Numbered from the stretch's first letter, positions 16,805-25,105 are shown. The stretch: DNA of 40,897 nt from Bacteroidota bacterium (GCA_030592465.1 JAUVJB010000002.1:1-40897); one strand, 5' to 3'. Notes: a model not told the origin generated them from the sequence alone. Numbers and translations are program-made.

Positions 16805-18919
16805 TTATATCAGTTTAATTGTTATTTCATTTCCTTTTTTAATTCTTGTGCCGGGCAAAATCGACTGTTCTGTAACTGCTCCTGCTCCTTCAACAGTAAC
16901 CTTCAACCCAACATTCTCAAGAATAAACAAAGCATCTTTTGCACCCATACCTTTAACATTAGGCACAACTTTACTTTTAATTAATCTATTCTGATACAGA
17001 ATATTAGAATTAGTTTTTGTTGTAACCACCCAGTCGGAATTAGTATTATTTTTAGCAACAGGTATTGATAAAGCAGCACATACATTATCTAAATCTTTTT
17101 TATAACCGCTTTTTGAATACGGAATTTTATCAGCCAAAATGTTATTATTATTAATGATATTTTTTTGCAGATCAATGTCAATAGAATATACTTTATCAGC
17201 TATTTCTTTAAAAACAGGACCGGCAACTAAGTTGCCATAATAAACATTATTTAAAGGAGCATTAACAACCACAATACAAGAATATTTTGGATTATCAGCA
17301 GGGAAATAACCACCAAATGAAGCCTGATAACTTATTTTTGATTTGTATTTATATCCATATTTACGATTTGCAATTTGAGCCGTACCGGTTTTCCCTGCAA
17401 TCTTATAATCACTATTTCTCAAATTTCTTGCAGTACCCTCTTCAACAACACCTTCTAACATTTTTTTTGCTTTTTTAATGGTTGACTTGGAGCATATTGA
17501 ATGATTAATAACCTCTGTACCATAAGTTTTAATAATATCGCCATGATCTTTAATTGCCTTAACGAATCTTGGTTTTACCATTTCTCCATCATTAGCAATA
17601 GCATTATAAAAAGTAAGTATTTGTAAAGGTGTTAAACGAATTTCATATCCAATTGATATTTGAGGCAGTGAAATACCTGACCATAAAGGATCTCCCGGAT
17701 ATTTTATATATGGTTTGCCTTCACCCTTAATTTCAATACCTGTTTTTTCGTTAAGATGCATACTGTAAAGTCGCTTCACAAATTTTTTTTCATTATTATA
17801 ATAATACTTTGTAATAATTTTAGAAATTCCTACATTTGAAGAAACTTCAAAGACTTGTTTAACTGTTATTTTCCCGTGTCCTCCAATTTTCGAGTCTCTA
17901 ACAGGAAAACCATAATATTTCACCACACCGTCACCAGTATCAACACTATCGTCTAAATCAACATAACCATCTTCTAAAGCAACTATTAACGATGCTAATT
18001 TAAAAGTTGAACCAGGCTCTGTACTTTCACCAATTGCATAATTATATTCTTCCCGATAATTACCAAGTTTATCTCTTGTTAAATTTGTAATAGCTTTAAT
18101 CTCTCCGGTTTTAACTTCCATCAACACAACACAACCATGACCTGCATCATGTTTTTTTAATTGTTTTAATAATGCATTTTGTGCAACATCTTGAATATTA
18201 ATATCAATTGTAGTAATAATATCTTTGCCATCTTGAGGTTCTACTTCGTTACCATCATTTATGGGCATCCAAACATTAGACGAAATTTTTTGCATTAATT
18301 TTATGCCATTAATACCCTTTAATTCCCTGTTAAAAGCTCCTTCAATTCCAACTATTGTTCCGGATTCTCCTTTATTCAAATAACCTATTGTACGCGAAGC
18401 GAGATTTACAAATGGCTGTATTCTTTTATTTTCTTGTGAATATATAACCCCACCCTTATATCTTCCTAATCTAAATAAAGGAAATTGCTTTAATTGTTTT
18501 AACTGTTTATAATTTACTTTTCGCTTAATTAGATGATAGCGTTCGCCTCGAAAACGTGCACTAATTAATTGTCGTTTATATTCTGATTTTAATTTATCTC
18601 CAAACAAATTTGACAAGCATAACGCAAGAGAATCAACTTTCTCATTAAATATTTTATTAGAAAGAGCTTCACTTTTAAGGTCCATTCTTATTTCATAATA
18701 TGGCAATGAACTTGCTAACAATCTGCCATCATCAGCACAAATATCACCTCTGTTTGCGTCAATAGTAATATCTTTCATAGTTAGAGTATTGGCTTTATCC
18801 CATTTATTCTTCTCAATGGTTTGCAAATAAACTACTTTGCCTATTATTACAATTGCGAGAGCAAGCATAATTACATAAACAAAACCAACTCTTAATAATA
18901 TGTCTTTTTTTACGCCCAT
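16805..18919 (-). CDS. ftsI: septal transpeptidase FtsI (PBP2B/PBP3-like) with C-terminal PASTA domain
   Basis: This class B penicillin-binding protein of 704 residues crosslinks septal peptidoglycan as partner of FtsW. It has one N-terminal membrane helix (about 10-32), a dimerisation/pedestal region, and a transpeptidase domain with STFK at 304-307 (active Ser304), SSN at 360-362 and KTGTA at 510-514. A single PASTA domain fills the last ~55 residues (about 648-704). It starts at an ATG 12 bp after ftsL and ends four bases before murE. Confidence 0.96.
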   Translation of the reverse strand: MGVKKDILLRVGFVYVIMLALAIVIIGKVVYLQTIEKNKWDKANTLTMKDITIDANRGDICADDGRLLASSLPYYEIRMDLKSEALSNKIFNEKVDSLALCLSNLFGDKLKSEYKRQLISARFRGERYHLIKRKVNYKQLKQLKQFPLFRLGRYKGGVIYSQENKRIQPFVNLASRTIGYLNKGESGTIVGIEGAFNRELKGINGIKLMQKISSNVWMPINDGNEVEPQDGKDIITTIDINIQDVAQNALLKQLKKHDAGHGCVVLMEVKTGEIKAITNLTRDKLGNYREEYNYAIGESTEPGSTFKLASLIVALEDGYVDLDDSVDTGDGVVKYYGFPVRDSKIGGHGKITVKQVFEVSSNVGISKIITKYYYNNEKKFVKRLYSMHLNEKTGIEIKGEGKPYIKYPGDPLWSGISLPQISIGYEIRLTPLQILTFYNAIANDGEMVKPRFVKAIKDHGDIIKTYGTEVINHSICSKSTIKKAKKMLEGVVEEGTARNLRNSDYKIAGKTGTAQIANRKYGYKYKSKISYQASFGGYFPADNPKYSCIVVVNAPLNNVYYGNLVAGPVFKEIADKVYSIDIDLQKNIINNNNILADKIPYSKSGYKKDLDNVCAALSIPVAKNNTNSDWVVTTKTNSNILYQNRLIKSKVVPNVKGMGAKDALFILENVGLKVTVEGAGAVTEQSILPGTRIKKGNEITIKLI

Positions 18920-18931
18920 TAATTATAAAAC

Positions 18932-19309
18932 TTATTTTTTTTCAATAATTATTTTTTTCGGCGGCACAACAGATTCCTTTAAATCTAATCCATTCTTTTC
19001 TACAAGTTTAGCCACTTCTGATTGTTTGCTAATATACATTAGCTCTGAACTATTTGTAATTGCTTCAGCACGCAATTCTTTAACTTCGTTCTGTAAAACA
19101 ATAGTTTCTCTCACAATTTTTTCAGCCTGATAGCGATTTCCTATGTATATTATTGCTATAAGAGTAAGAAATAATATATAAGGAATTTGTTTAATAACAT
19201 TCTCACTTGTTAGAAAACTGCCACCAATAATATCTTTTATTGACCCTTTTTTATTATTTTGGGTGGCAGAATCTAATTCTTCAAAGGTTTTATCGTTATT
19301 ATACTTCAT
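18932..19309 (-). CDS. ftsL: FtsL-like cell division protein
   Basis: This 125-residue bitopic protein has a cytoplasmic N-terminus of about 40 residues, one membrane helix (about 42-58) and a periplasmic coiled-coil-like stretch (YQAEKIVRETIVLQNEVKEL onward). Sequence similarity in FtsL is low, so the call rests on topology, size and its place between rsmH and ftsI. It would bridge FtsQ and the FtsW/FtsI synthase. No separate ftsB is seen here. It ends 12 bp before ftsI. Confidence 0.85.
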   Translation of the reverse strand: MKYNNDKTFEELDSATQNNKKGSIKDIIGGSFLTSENVIKQIPYILFLTLIAIIYIGNRYQAEKIVRETIVLQNEVKELRAEAITNSSELMYISKQSEVAKLVEKNGLDLKESVVPPKKIIIEKK

Positions 19310-19316
19310 CCGGTCA

Positions 19317-19541
19317 TAATTTTAACATATATTACCTGCCCCGCAATTTGCCCCGTAGCGAAGCGTACTGGGGCGAAGCGTATCGGGGTCATTAATTGTC
19401 AATAAACAACTAAATGACAACAAATGACCCCGTGAAATATTGCTTCGCCATTACGAAATATGCTTCGCATTTCATTTGGTAAACATTTCACAGGGCAAAC
19501 AAATCACATTACACAAAATATAACCACGCAAAGTATATAAT
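19317..19541. repeat. dispersed element with conserved ~40-bp end, copy 1
   Basis: It starts ATAATTTTAACATATATTAC, shared with 40747 onward, passes through GTAGCGAAGCGTA and AAATGACAACAAATGACC segments, and ends with a ~40-bp block (19499-19541; CAAATCACATTACACAAAAT then AACCACGCAAAGTATA) also found at 22161-22202 and 40711-40753. It fills the gap between rsmH and ftsL. No open frame is seen within it. Confidence 0.72.
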
Positions 19542-19568
19542 TATTCATGAGCTATTATTTTTTTATTA

Positions 19569-20468
19569 TTATACACGTTGCGCGATTCGAAGTTTCGCAC
19601 TTCTTGCTCTAACATTATTTTCAATTTCATTTTCGTTGGGAACAATTACTTTTTTATTCACAGCCTTAAAAAGAACTTTAAAATTCCCATAAAAATCTTT
19701 TTCAACCTCACCTTCAAATTTCCCTTTTTTAATATAATTCTTAACCAATCTATCTTCTATTGAATGATAAGTAATTACAACTAATCGACCATCCTTTTTA
19801 ATAACATCGCCCGATTGCATTAACAGGTCTTTTAAAGAATCAACCTCCCCATTAACCTCAATACGTAAAGCCTGAAACACTTTTGATAAATATTTATTCT
19901 CTCTGTTTTTCGGCATGCAATCACTAATAATTTCTTTAAACTGATTAATAGTTTTTATTTCATTTGTTTTTCTATAATTTACAATAGTGTTAACCAACTT
20001 TAAGGTATTACTTATTTCTCCATATAATTTAAAAATATTATAAAGTTGTTTTTCATGATAAATATTTAAAACATGTTTTGCTGTTATTGATGAATTTTGG
20101 TTCATTCTCATATCGAGCTCGCCATCAAATCTGTATGAAAAGCCACGCCCTGCTACATCAAAATGATGAGAAGAAACGCCCAAATCAGCAAACAAACCAT
20201 CAACTTGTCCAATATTATAATATCTTAAAAAATTTTTTAGGTATCTGAAATTATGGTTAACAAATAGTAAGCGTTGGTCGTTAATAACATTTAACACTGC
20301 ATCTTTATCTTGATCAAATGCAATTAATTTACCTTTTGTTAATTTCTTTAGAATCTCTTTTGAATGACCACCTCCACCATAAGTAACATCAACATAAGTG
20401 CCTTCAGGATTAATATTTAAGCCTTCAATACTCTCATTTAAAAGCACAGGTATGTGATAAGCTTTCAT
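19569..20468 (-). CDS. rsmH: 16S rRNA (cytosine1402-N4)-methyltransferase RsmH
   Basis: This S-adenosylmethionine-dependent enzyme (299 residues, formerly MraW) methylates N4 of C1402 in the ribosomal P site. HIPVLLNESIEGL opens the protein, YVDVTYGGGGHS is the SAM-binding motif, and DGLFADLGVSSHHFDVAGRG and ITYHSIEDRLVKNY are family signatures. Its ATG overlaps the mraZ stop by one base (TAATG), so it is coupled to the regulator. It is followed by a 259-bp repeat-filled gap before ftsL. Confidence 0.96.
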   Translation of the reverse strand: MKAYHIPVLLNESIEGLNINPEGTYVDVTYGGGGHSKEILKKLTKGKLIAFDQDKDAVLNVINDQRLLFVNHNFRYLKNFLRYYNIGQVDGLFADLGVSSHHFDVAGRGFSYRFDGELDMRMNQNSSITAKHVLNIYHEKQLYNIFKLYGEISNTLKLVNTIVNYRKTNEIKTINQFKEIISDCMPKNRENKYLSKVFQALRIEVNGEVDSLKDLLMQSGDVIKKDGRLVVITYHSIEDRLVKNYIKKGKFEGEVEKDFYGNFKVLFKAVNKKVIVPNENEIENNVRARSAKLRIAQRV

Positions 20469-20935
20469 TATTCATCAAATTGATCAATTTGCCCATCCAT
20501 AATTTTTTCAGCTAATGCCGCAAAATCATCTTCATTACCAACTATATTATTGTATAATTCTTTATCCCAAATTTCTATTTTTCCATCCTGTCCTGCCAGA
20601 ATAACCTCTTTATTTATACCGACAATTTCAAGCAAACGTTTTGGAACTAAAAAACGATTACTTCCATCTAACATAATTTCAGCAGTACCCTTATAAAAAC
20701 CTCTCAAAAATTTATTATGTTCTTTTTTATAAGGATTAATTTTACTACGAATAATTTTATTTTGACGTTCCCATTCTTCAAGCGGGTAAAGAATTAGGCA
20801 TTTTTCAAAAAGATCTTTTTTAATGACAAACCTATCCTGAACAGATGATTTCATCTGGCGTTTCAAAGCAGACGGCAGCATTATTCTGCCTTTTGCATCT
20901 ACCTTACATGGATAATCTCCTATAAATGTTGTCAT
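20468..20935 (-). CDS. mraZ: transcriptional regulator MraZ
   Basis: This 155-residue protein has two SpoVT-AbrB-like halves (about 5-55 and 75-130), with KVDAKGRIMLPSALKRQM in the first and LDGSNRFLVPKRLLEIVGI in the second. MraZ forms ring-shaped oligomers and in studied bacteria represses its own dcw operon by binding repeated TGGG boxes. It is the first gene of the cluster here. Three such boxes at 10-bp spacing lie 39-63 bp upstream of its ATG, which fits autoregulation. Confidence 0.95.
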   Translation of the reverse strand: MTTFIGDYPCKVDAKGRIMLPSALKRQMKSSVQDRFVIKKDLFEKCLILYPLEEWERQNKIIRSKINPYKKEHNKFLRGFYKGTAEIMLDGSNRFLVPKRLLEIVGINKEVILAGQDGKIEIWDKELYNNIVGNEDDFAALAEKIMDGQIDQFDE

Positions 20936-20955
20936 TATAAATTACTTATTAAACG

Positions 20956-20984
20956 TAAAAATAAGAATTTTTTCCCACTTACAA
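20956..20984 (-). promoter_or_regulatory. possible mraZ/dcw promoter
   Basis: On the minus strand TTG (20984-20982) and TATTTTTA (20963-20956) are 18 bp apart, a weak match to the Bacteroidota TTTG/TAnnTTTG promoter, with 20 bases between the -7 box and the mraZ ATG. The -33 part lies within the MraZ boxes, as expected of a repressed promoter. Confidence 0.4.
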
Positions 20985-20998
20985 CCACATTTCCCCAT
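20974..20998 (-). promoter_or_regulatory. probable MraZ operator: three TGG boxes at 10-bp spacing
   Basis: Read on the minus strand the boxes are ATGGG (20998-20994), GTGGT (20988-20984) and GTGGG (20978-20974), each five bases with five-base spacers. In E. coli and mycoplasmas MraZ binds tandem (G/A)TGGG boxes in the mraZ promoter with the same 10-bp period. The middle box has one change. The match in motif, spacing, orientation and position is the evidence; binding is inferred. Confidence 0.75.
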
Positions 20999-21127
20999 TT
21001 TTTTACACAATTGTTAATAACTTTCTAACATCACCCACCAACAATCATCGCAATATGCTATATATCAGCATATTACATAAGCCACGAACAAAAAAAAATT
21101 ATTTTAAATAAGCAGGTATTTTTTTAT

Positions 21128-21135
21128 TATCTTCG
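21128..21135 (+). promoter_or_regulatory. possible -7 element upstream of the acyltransferase pair
   Basis: TATCTTCG, identical to the octamer before the foldase gene at 1962, lies 21 bp upstream of the ATG at 21157. No clear -33 TTG is present, so this is a weak call. Confidence 0.35.
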
Positions 21136-21156
21136 TAAAGTAAAATTATATTTTTT

Positions 21157-22017
21157 ATGGGGGGAGAATTACCAAAAAATAAAACACAACTCATTAATAT
21201 TGAAGAAGTTATTAAAAATAAAAATCCTCAATTAATAAAAATACTGCCAAAATTTATTATTAACTTCATAAAAAGAATTATTCATCAAGACGAAATAAAT
21301 TTTTCTTTAAAAAAACATTCCATCATAAAAGGCGTTGATTTTGTTAATAATGTTTTAAACGATATTGGCGTTAAGTATAAAATTATTGGGGAAGAAAATA
21401 TTCCAAAATCCGGGAAATTTATTTTTGCATCAAATCACCCGCTTGGTGGTTTAGACGGATTAATTTTTATAAGTGCAATTACAAAATTTTTCAAACAAAT
21501 TAAATTTCCTGTAAACGATATATTATTAAATATTGATAAGTTTGAAGACCTTTTTTTACCAATAAACAAACATGGCAAGCAAGCTCGTCAAGATATTAAC
21601 GAACTTAATGAAGCATACAAATCAGATGCACAAATTTTATACTTTCCGGCAGGCTTATGCTCTCGCAAAATTAAAGGTAAAATAACAGATCTTAAATGGC
21701 AAAAAAATTTTATTCATCAAGCCATTAAAAATAAAAGAGATATCATACCGGTACATATTGATGGAAAAAATTCAAGTTTTTTTTACAGATTAGCAAACAT
21801 TAGAGAATTTTTTCGTATAAAGGCAAATATTGAAATGTTCTTTTTACCAAATGAGATGTTTAAACAAAAATCTAAAAAAAACATTTTACGTATTGGCAAA
21901 CCCATTTCATATAAATTATTTCTCGATAAATCAAAAACTTTAGGACAATGGGCTAAATATGTTAGAGACAAAACATATTCTCTTGTTAAAAATAAAAATG
22001 TGAATAATATACTGTAA
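21157..22017 (+). CDS. PlsC-like O-acyltransferase, probable aminolipid synthesis (GlsA/OlsA-like)
   Basis: This 286-residue protein has the acyltransferase signature NHPLGGLDG at about residues 93-101 and the downstream FPAGLCSRK block typical of the lysophospholipid-acyltransferase superfamily. It probably esterifies the 3-hydroxy group of an N-acylated amino acid. The neighbouring gene is an ornithine-lipid-type N-acyltransferase. In Bacteroides thetaiotaomicron such a pair (glsB and glsA) makes glycine lipids; in other phyla OlsB and OlsA make ornithine lipids. The head group cannot be told from sequence. There is no long membrane helix, though residues 30-45 are hydrophobic and basic. 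A role as a general PlsC in phosphatidic acid synthesis is less likely given the partner. Confidence 0.82.
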   Translation: MGGELPKNKTQLINIEEVIKNKNPQLIKILPKFIINFIKRIIHQDEINFSLKKHSIIKGVDFVNNVLNDIGVKYKIIGEENIPKSGKFIFASNHPLGGLDGLIFISAITKFFKQIKFPVNDILLNIDKFEDLFLPINKHGKQARQDINELNEAYKSDAQILYFPAGLCSRKIKGKITDLKWQKNFIHQAIKNKRDIIPVHIDGKNSSFFYRLANIREFFRIKANIEMFFLPNEMFKQKSKKNILRIGKPISYKLFLDKSKTLGQWAKYVRDKTYSLVKNKNVNNIL

Positions 22018-22022
22018 ACGGT

Positions 22023-22202
22023 TATAATTTATAATTGTCATTAAATAGTTGAATTACGGCGAAGCCAAATGACTATAAATGACAGCAAAGCGTAATGACA
22101 ACAAATGACCCTGATGAAATAACCTGATAAATCAGGATTTCACGGGGTGAACGGGGCAAGCAAATCATATTACTCAAAATATAATCGTGTAGAGTATAAT
22201 AA
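22023..22202. repeat. dispersed element with conserved ~40-bp end, copy 2
   Basis: Starting near TATAATTTATAATTGTCATT it carries GGCGAAGCCAAATGAC and AATGACAACAAATGACC units and ends with the same ~40-bp block (22161-22202) as copies at 19499-19541 and 40711-40753. It separates the two acyltransferase genes and stops about 10 bp before the ATG at 22213. Confidence 0.75.
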
Positions 22203-22212
22203 AAATAAAAAA

Positions 22213-23193
22213 ATGCAACAAATAATATCTCCGGTTCCGAGAAGTGAACTTTTAAAAGAATTAACTGACGATAAATTTATTAGAGACACCAACAAAGCAA
22301 AAAACAAAATTTATATCTTCTCCCATCAAGACTCCCCAAACTTAATGCGAGAAGTAGGCAGGTTAAGAGAAATTTCATTTAGAGAAGCAGGAGGAGGAAC
22401 AGGCGAAGAACTTGATGTTGATAAATTTGACACTTCTAAAAATCCCTACAAACAGTTAATTGTGTGGGATCCAAAAGCAAAAGAAATAGTTGGTGGATAT
22501 AGATTTATTTTAACCGGAGACGCTGATAAAGATGAAAATGGAAATCCAATTTTAGCTACTTCACGATTATTTAACTTTTCCGATAAATTTAATGCTGATT
22601 ATTTACCTTGTTTAATTGAACTTGGCAGGTCATTTATTCAACCTAAATATCAGTCAATTAAATCACATGCAAAAAGTATCTTTGCGTTAGATAATTTATG
22701 GGATGGTTTAGGTGCTTTAATAATTAATCATCCTGAAATAAAATACTTTTTTGGCAAAGTAACAATGTATCCTCATTATAATAAAGAAGCTCGTAATTTA
22801 CTTTTATTCTTTATTCGTAAATATTTTAGAGATGACGATAACCTTATTTCTCTAATAGATCCTTTAGAAATTGACTGGGATATTAAAGAACTTGATAAAA
22901 TATTTTTGGGGAATTCTTATAAAGAAAATTATAAAATACTATCAAAAAAAGTACGTTCGTATGATGAAAATATTCCACCATTGGTTAATGCTTATATGAA
23001 TCTTTCAGCAACAATGAAAACATTTGGCACTTCAATAAATCCCCATTTCGGTAATGTTGAAGAAACAGCTATTTTAATTTCAATCAAAGATGTTTATGAA
23101 TCTAGACTCGACAGGCATCTTTTTTCTTATAAAACCTTTTTAGATAATTTGAAAAAAAATATATTAAATAATTTACCATATTCCAGTCATTAA
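22213..23193 (+). CDS. GNAT-fold N-acyltransferase, probable aminolipid synthesis (GlsB/OlsB-like)
   Basis: This protein of 326 residues (from the ATG at 22213) matches the OlsB-type hemolysin/GNAT acyltransferases: VGRLREISFREAGGGTGEELDVDKFD, then YKQLIVWDPKAKEIVGGYRF and LIELGRSFIQPKYQS are typical. It would attach a 3-hydroxy fatty acid to the amino group of a small amino acid, before the O-acyltransferase encoded just upstream acts. The frame extends to a GTG at 22147, but the 22 extra codons read through a dispersed repeat that also occurs twice elsewhere, so I reject that start. The C-terminal ~120 residues are an extension seen in Bacteroidota members. The following YfiR-like gene begins 11 bp later. 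Confidence 0.83.
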   Translation: MQQIISPVPRSELLKELTDDKFIRDTNKAKNKIYIFSHQDSPNLMREVGRLREISFREAGGGTGEELDVDKFDTSKNPYKQLIVWDPKAKEIVGGYRFILTGDADKDENGNPILATSRLFNFSDKFNADYLPCLIELGRSFIQPKYQSIKSHAKSIFALDNLWDGLGALIINHPEIKYFFGKVTMYPHYNKEARNLLLFFIRKYFRDDDNLISLIDPLEIDWDIKELDKIFLGNSYKENYKILSKKVRSYDENIPPLVNAYMNLSATMKTFGTSINPHFGNVEETAILISIKDVYESRLDRHLFSYKTFLDNLKKNILNNLPYSSH

Positions 23194-23204
23194 AATTAAC
23201 TCAA

Positions 23205-23711
23205 ATGAAAAAATTCAGTTATTTATTATTATTGGCTTTAATTATTAACATAGGAACTACTAAAGCCCAAAACGAAAAATATAAGGCTATATTTATTTAT
23301 AACTTTACAAAATATGTTGAATGGCCTGCTTCTGTAAAACAGGATAAATTTATTATTGGTGTTTATGGCAATTCGCCTATAATTAAAGAACTGTCAACTA
23401 TTTCTCAAAATAAAACTGCAGGTTCGAAACAAATTGAAGTAATACGGTATTCGTCAATCGACCAAATAAGCAATTGTAATATACTTTATATTACTAAAAG
23501 CAAGGGCAATAAAACAAACGACATTATTTCAAAAGTAAATAATCAAAACACCTTAATTATTTCAGACGGACATTCAATTTCTGATAATGGTGCTTCAATA
23601 AACTTTGTTGTTAAGGATGGTAAGCAAAAATTTGAAATCAGCAAAAAAAACATACAACAACAAGGTCTAAATGTTGACCCTAAATTAATCTCTTTGGGTA
23701 TTAAAATATGA
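23205..23711 (+). CDS. YfiR-like periplasmic protein (DUF4154)
   Basis: This 168-residue protein has a signal peptide (about 1-21, ending TKA) and the family pattern YKAIFIYNFTKYVEWP followed by FIIGVYGNSP and a terminal NVDPKLISLGIKI. YfiR of Pseudomonas is a periplasmic inhibitor of the diguanylate cyclase YfiN, but no cyclase is present here, and many Bacteroidota members stand alone. It is 11 bp downstream of the N-acyltransferase gene and probably in the same transcript. A link between envelope lipid synthesis and this sensor-like protein is only suggested by proximity. Confidence 0.85.
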   Translation: MKKFSYLLLLALIINIGTTKAQNEKYKAIFIYNFTKYVEWPASVKQDKFIIGVYGNSPIIKELSTISQNKTAGSKQIEVIRYSSIDQISNCNILYITKSKGNKTNDIISKVNNQNTLIISDGHSISDNGASINFVVKDGKQKFEISKKNIQQQGLNVDPKLISLGIKI

Positions 23712-23732
23712 TAAAAATAATAAGGTTAAATT

Positions 23733-23880
23733 AATCGCATGAGTCCACTGTGAAAACTATCCGCCAACTGGCGGATTAGCCGATTAGTGGTTTTGCAATA
23801 GACTGATATACAGGATTATAACCTCCAATCTTTCCGTCAGCTGACGGATTAACCGCTTTTCGGAGTGGATTCATCGCATT
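23733..23880. repeat. inverted-repeat element with CGATGAATCCACT-type ends
   Basis: The left end (CGCATGAGTCCACTGTGAAAA) and the reverse complement of the right end (GCGATGAATCCACTCCGAAA) match at most positions. Inside each end is a palindrome, CCGCCAACTGGCGG (23761-23774) and CCGTCAGCTGACGG (23834-23847). It is a folded, non-coding element in the gap between two convergent genes. Confidence 0.7.
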
Positions 23881-23914
23881 AAAAATATAATAATAAACAC
23901 TAACTATCAATAAC

Positions 23915-23947
23915 AAAAAACGACAACCTTTAAAAGTCGTCGTTTTT
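23915..23947. terminator. bidirectional rho-independent terminator
   Basis: The stem AAAACGACAAC pairs with GTCGTCGTTTT with one mismatch around an eight-base loop, flanked by A-run and T-run. It separates the convergent YfiR-like and T9SS cargo genes and should end transcription in both directions. Confidence 0.75.
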
Positions 23948-23968
23948 ACATTATATAAAAGTTTAATA

Positions 23969-25105
23969 TTATTTAACTAATAACCTTTTGCTAAAACTCT
24001 TGTTTGATGATGATACACTAATAATATGATAGCCTACTGAGTTAAAAATACCTGCATCAAGACTTAAAGCTAATGAGCCATCAAAACCTGAATAAGCTTT
24101 ATTATAATATTCTACTTTGCCAAAAATATTAATAACTTTAACAGTAACAGCTTCATCTGAATTAAAACCATTAATCTTTACATTAACATTTTGCGAATTC
24201 TTTAAAACAGGATTTGGATATACATTCATATCCTGAGATATTGCTTTTTTTTGATTTTTTACTGAAACCAATGAAGAATATTCAAATTTACCGTCATAAT
24301 CGGTTTGTTTTAGTCTGTAGTAAGATGTTCCTTCTAATGGATTATTGTCAATAGTTTCATAGTTTAAAATATCGTTGCTGTTTCCTGCACCGTTAACAAT
24401 ATTAAGTATTTCAAAATTAACTCCATCAGTTGACCTTTCGATTGTAAAATAATCATTGTTTATTTCTGATGCTGTGCTCCAATCCAATACAACATGGTTA
24501 TTATCAAAAGTAGCATTAAAAGAAAGCAATTCAATGGGCAATGTTGAATTAACAACCGTACCAGGGTCTGAACCATCTGGTATATCAACTGTGCCATCTA
24601 CAGTTATTGAACCTATTCCTGTAATTGAGCCTGAAGCTAATGTAAAATCACCGGCAACAGCAATAGCACCGTCAACATTTAAAGTTACATTTGGCGCTCC
24701 TTCAAAACTACCGCCAATATTTATTTCTCCATTTAATTGTACGTTTAAGCCACTGTTATTTTTCATATACACACCATTAGTAACATTTAAAACACCATCA
24801 ACATATAATTTTGCATTATTCAAAATTGAAATACTATCAACAGTTAAAGTATCACCAGAGCTGATAAATAAAATACTATTTTGATTAAATATTAAAACAC
24901 CTCCTCCTGTGAGACTGGCATCAATATCGACCCAAACACTATCATTGTTTGCTATATCAGCATTATCGCTAATACTACTTGGATAAGTTGCAACACCCCA
25001 AGTTGCAGAATCTGTCCAACTACCATTACCTGCAGTTGTATAATCAGTTGAGTAAGCTTTTAAGCTAACAATAAAGAAAAATAATATGTAAAAAGTTTTT
25101 TTCAT
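23969..25105 (-). CDS. secreted protein with T9SS C-terminal sorting domain
   Basis: This 378-residue protein begins with a signal peptide (about 1-19) and continues with GNGSWTDSATWG, an opening often seen before beta-helix repeats, then irregular strand repeats to about 185. LPIELLSFNATFDNNHVVLD starts a fibronectin-like domain (about 195-285), and the last ~85 residues, from VYPNPV to KRLLVK, form a type A sorting domain. It should cross the outer membrane through the type IX secretion system. The ligand or function of the repeat region is unknown. It is a single gene with a terminator downstream. No T9SS machinery gene lies in this window. Confidence 0.88.
   Translation of the reverse strand: MKKTFYILFFFIVSLKAYSTDYTTAGNGSWTDSATWGVATYPSSISDNADIANNDSVWVDIDASLTGGGVLIFNQNSILFISSGDTLTVDSISILNNAKLYVDGVLNVTNGVYMKNNSGLNVQLNGEINIGGSFEGAPNVTLNVDGAIAVAGDFTLASGSITGIGSITVDGTVDIPDGSDPGTVVNSTLPIELLSFNATFDNNHVVLDWSTASEINNDYFTIERSTDGVNFEILNIVNGAGNSNDILNYETIDNNPLEGTSYYRLKQTDYDGKFEYSSLVSVKNQKKAISQDMNVYPNPVLKNSQNVNVKINGFNSDEAVTVKVINIFGKVEYYNKAYSGFDGSLALSLDAGIFNSVGYHIISVSSSNKSFSKRLLVK

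Noticed and set aside
22147..22212. GTG start for the N-acyltransferase gene
   Set aside because: The extra codons lie in a dispersed repeat present at two other sites; an ATG follows at 22213.
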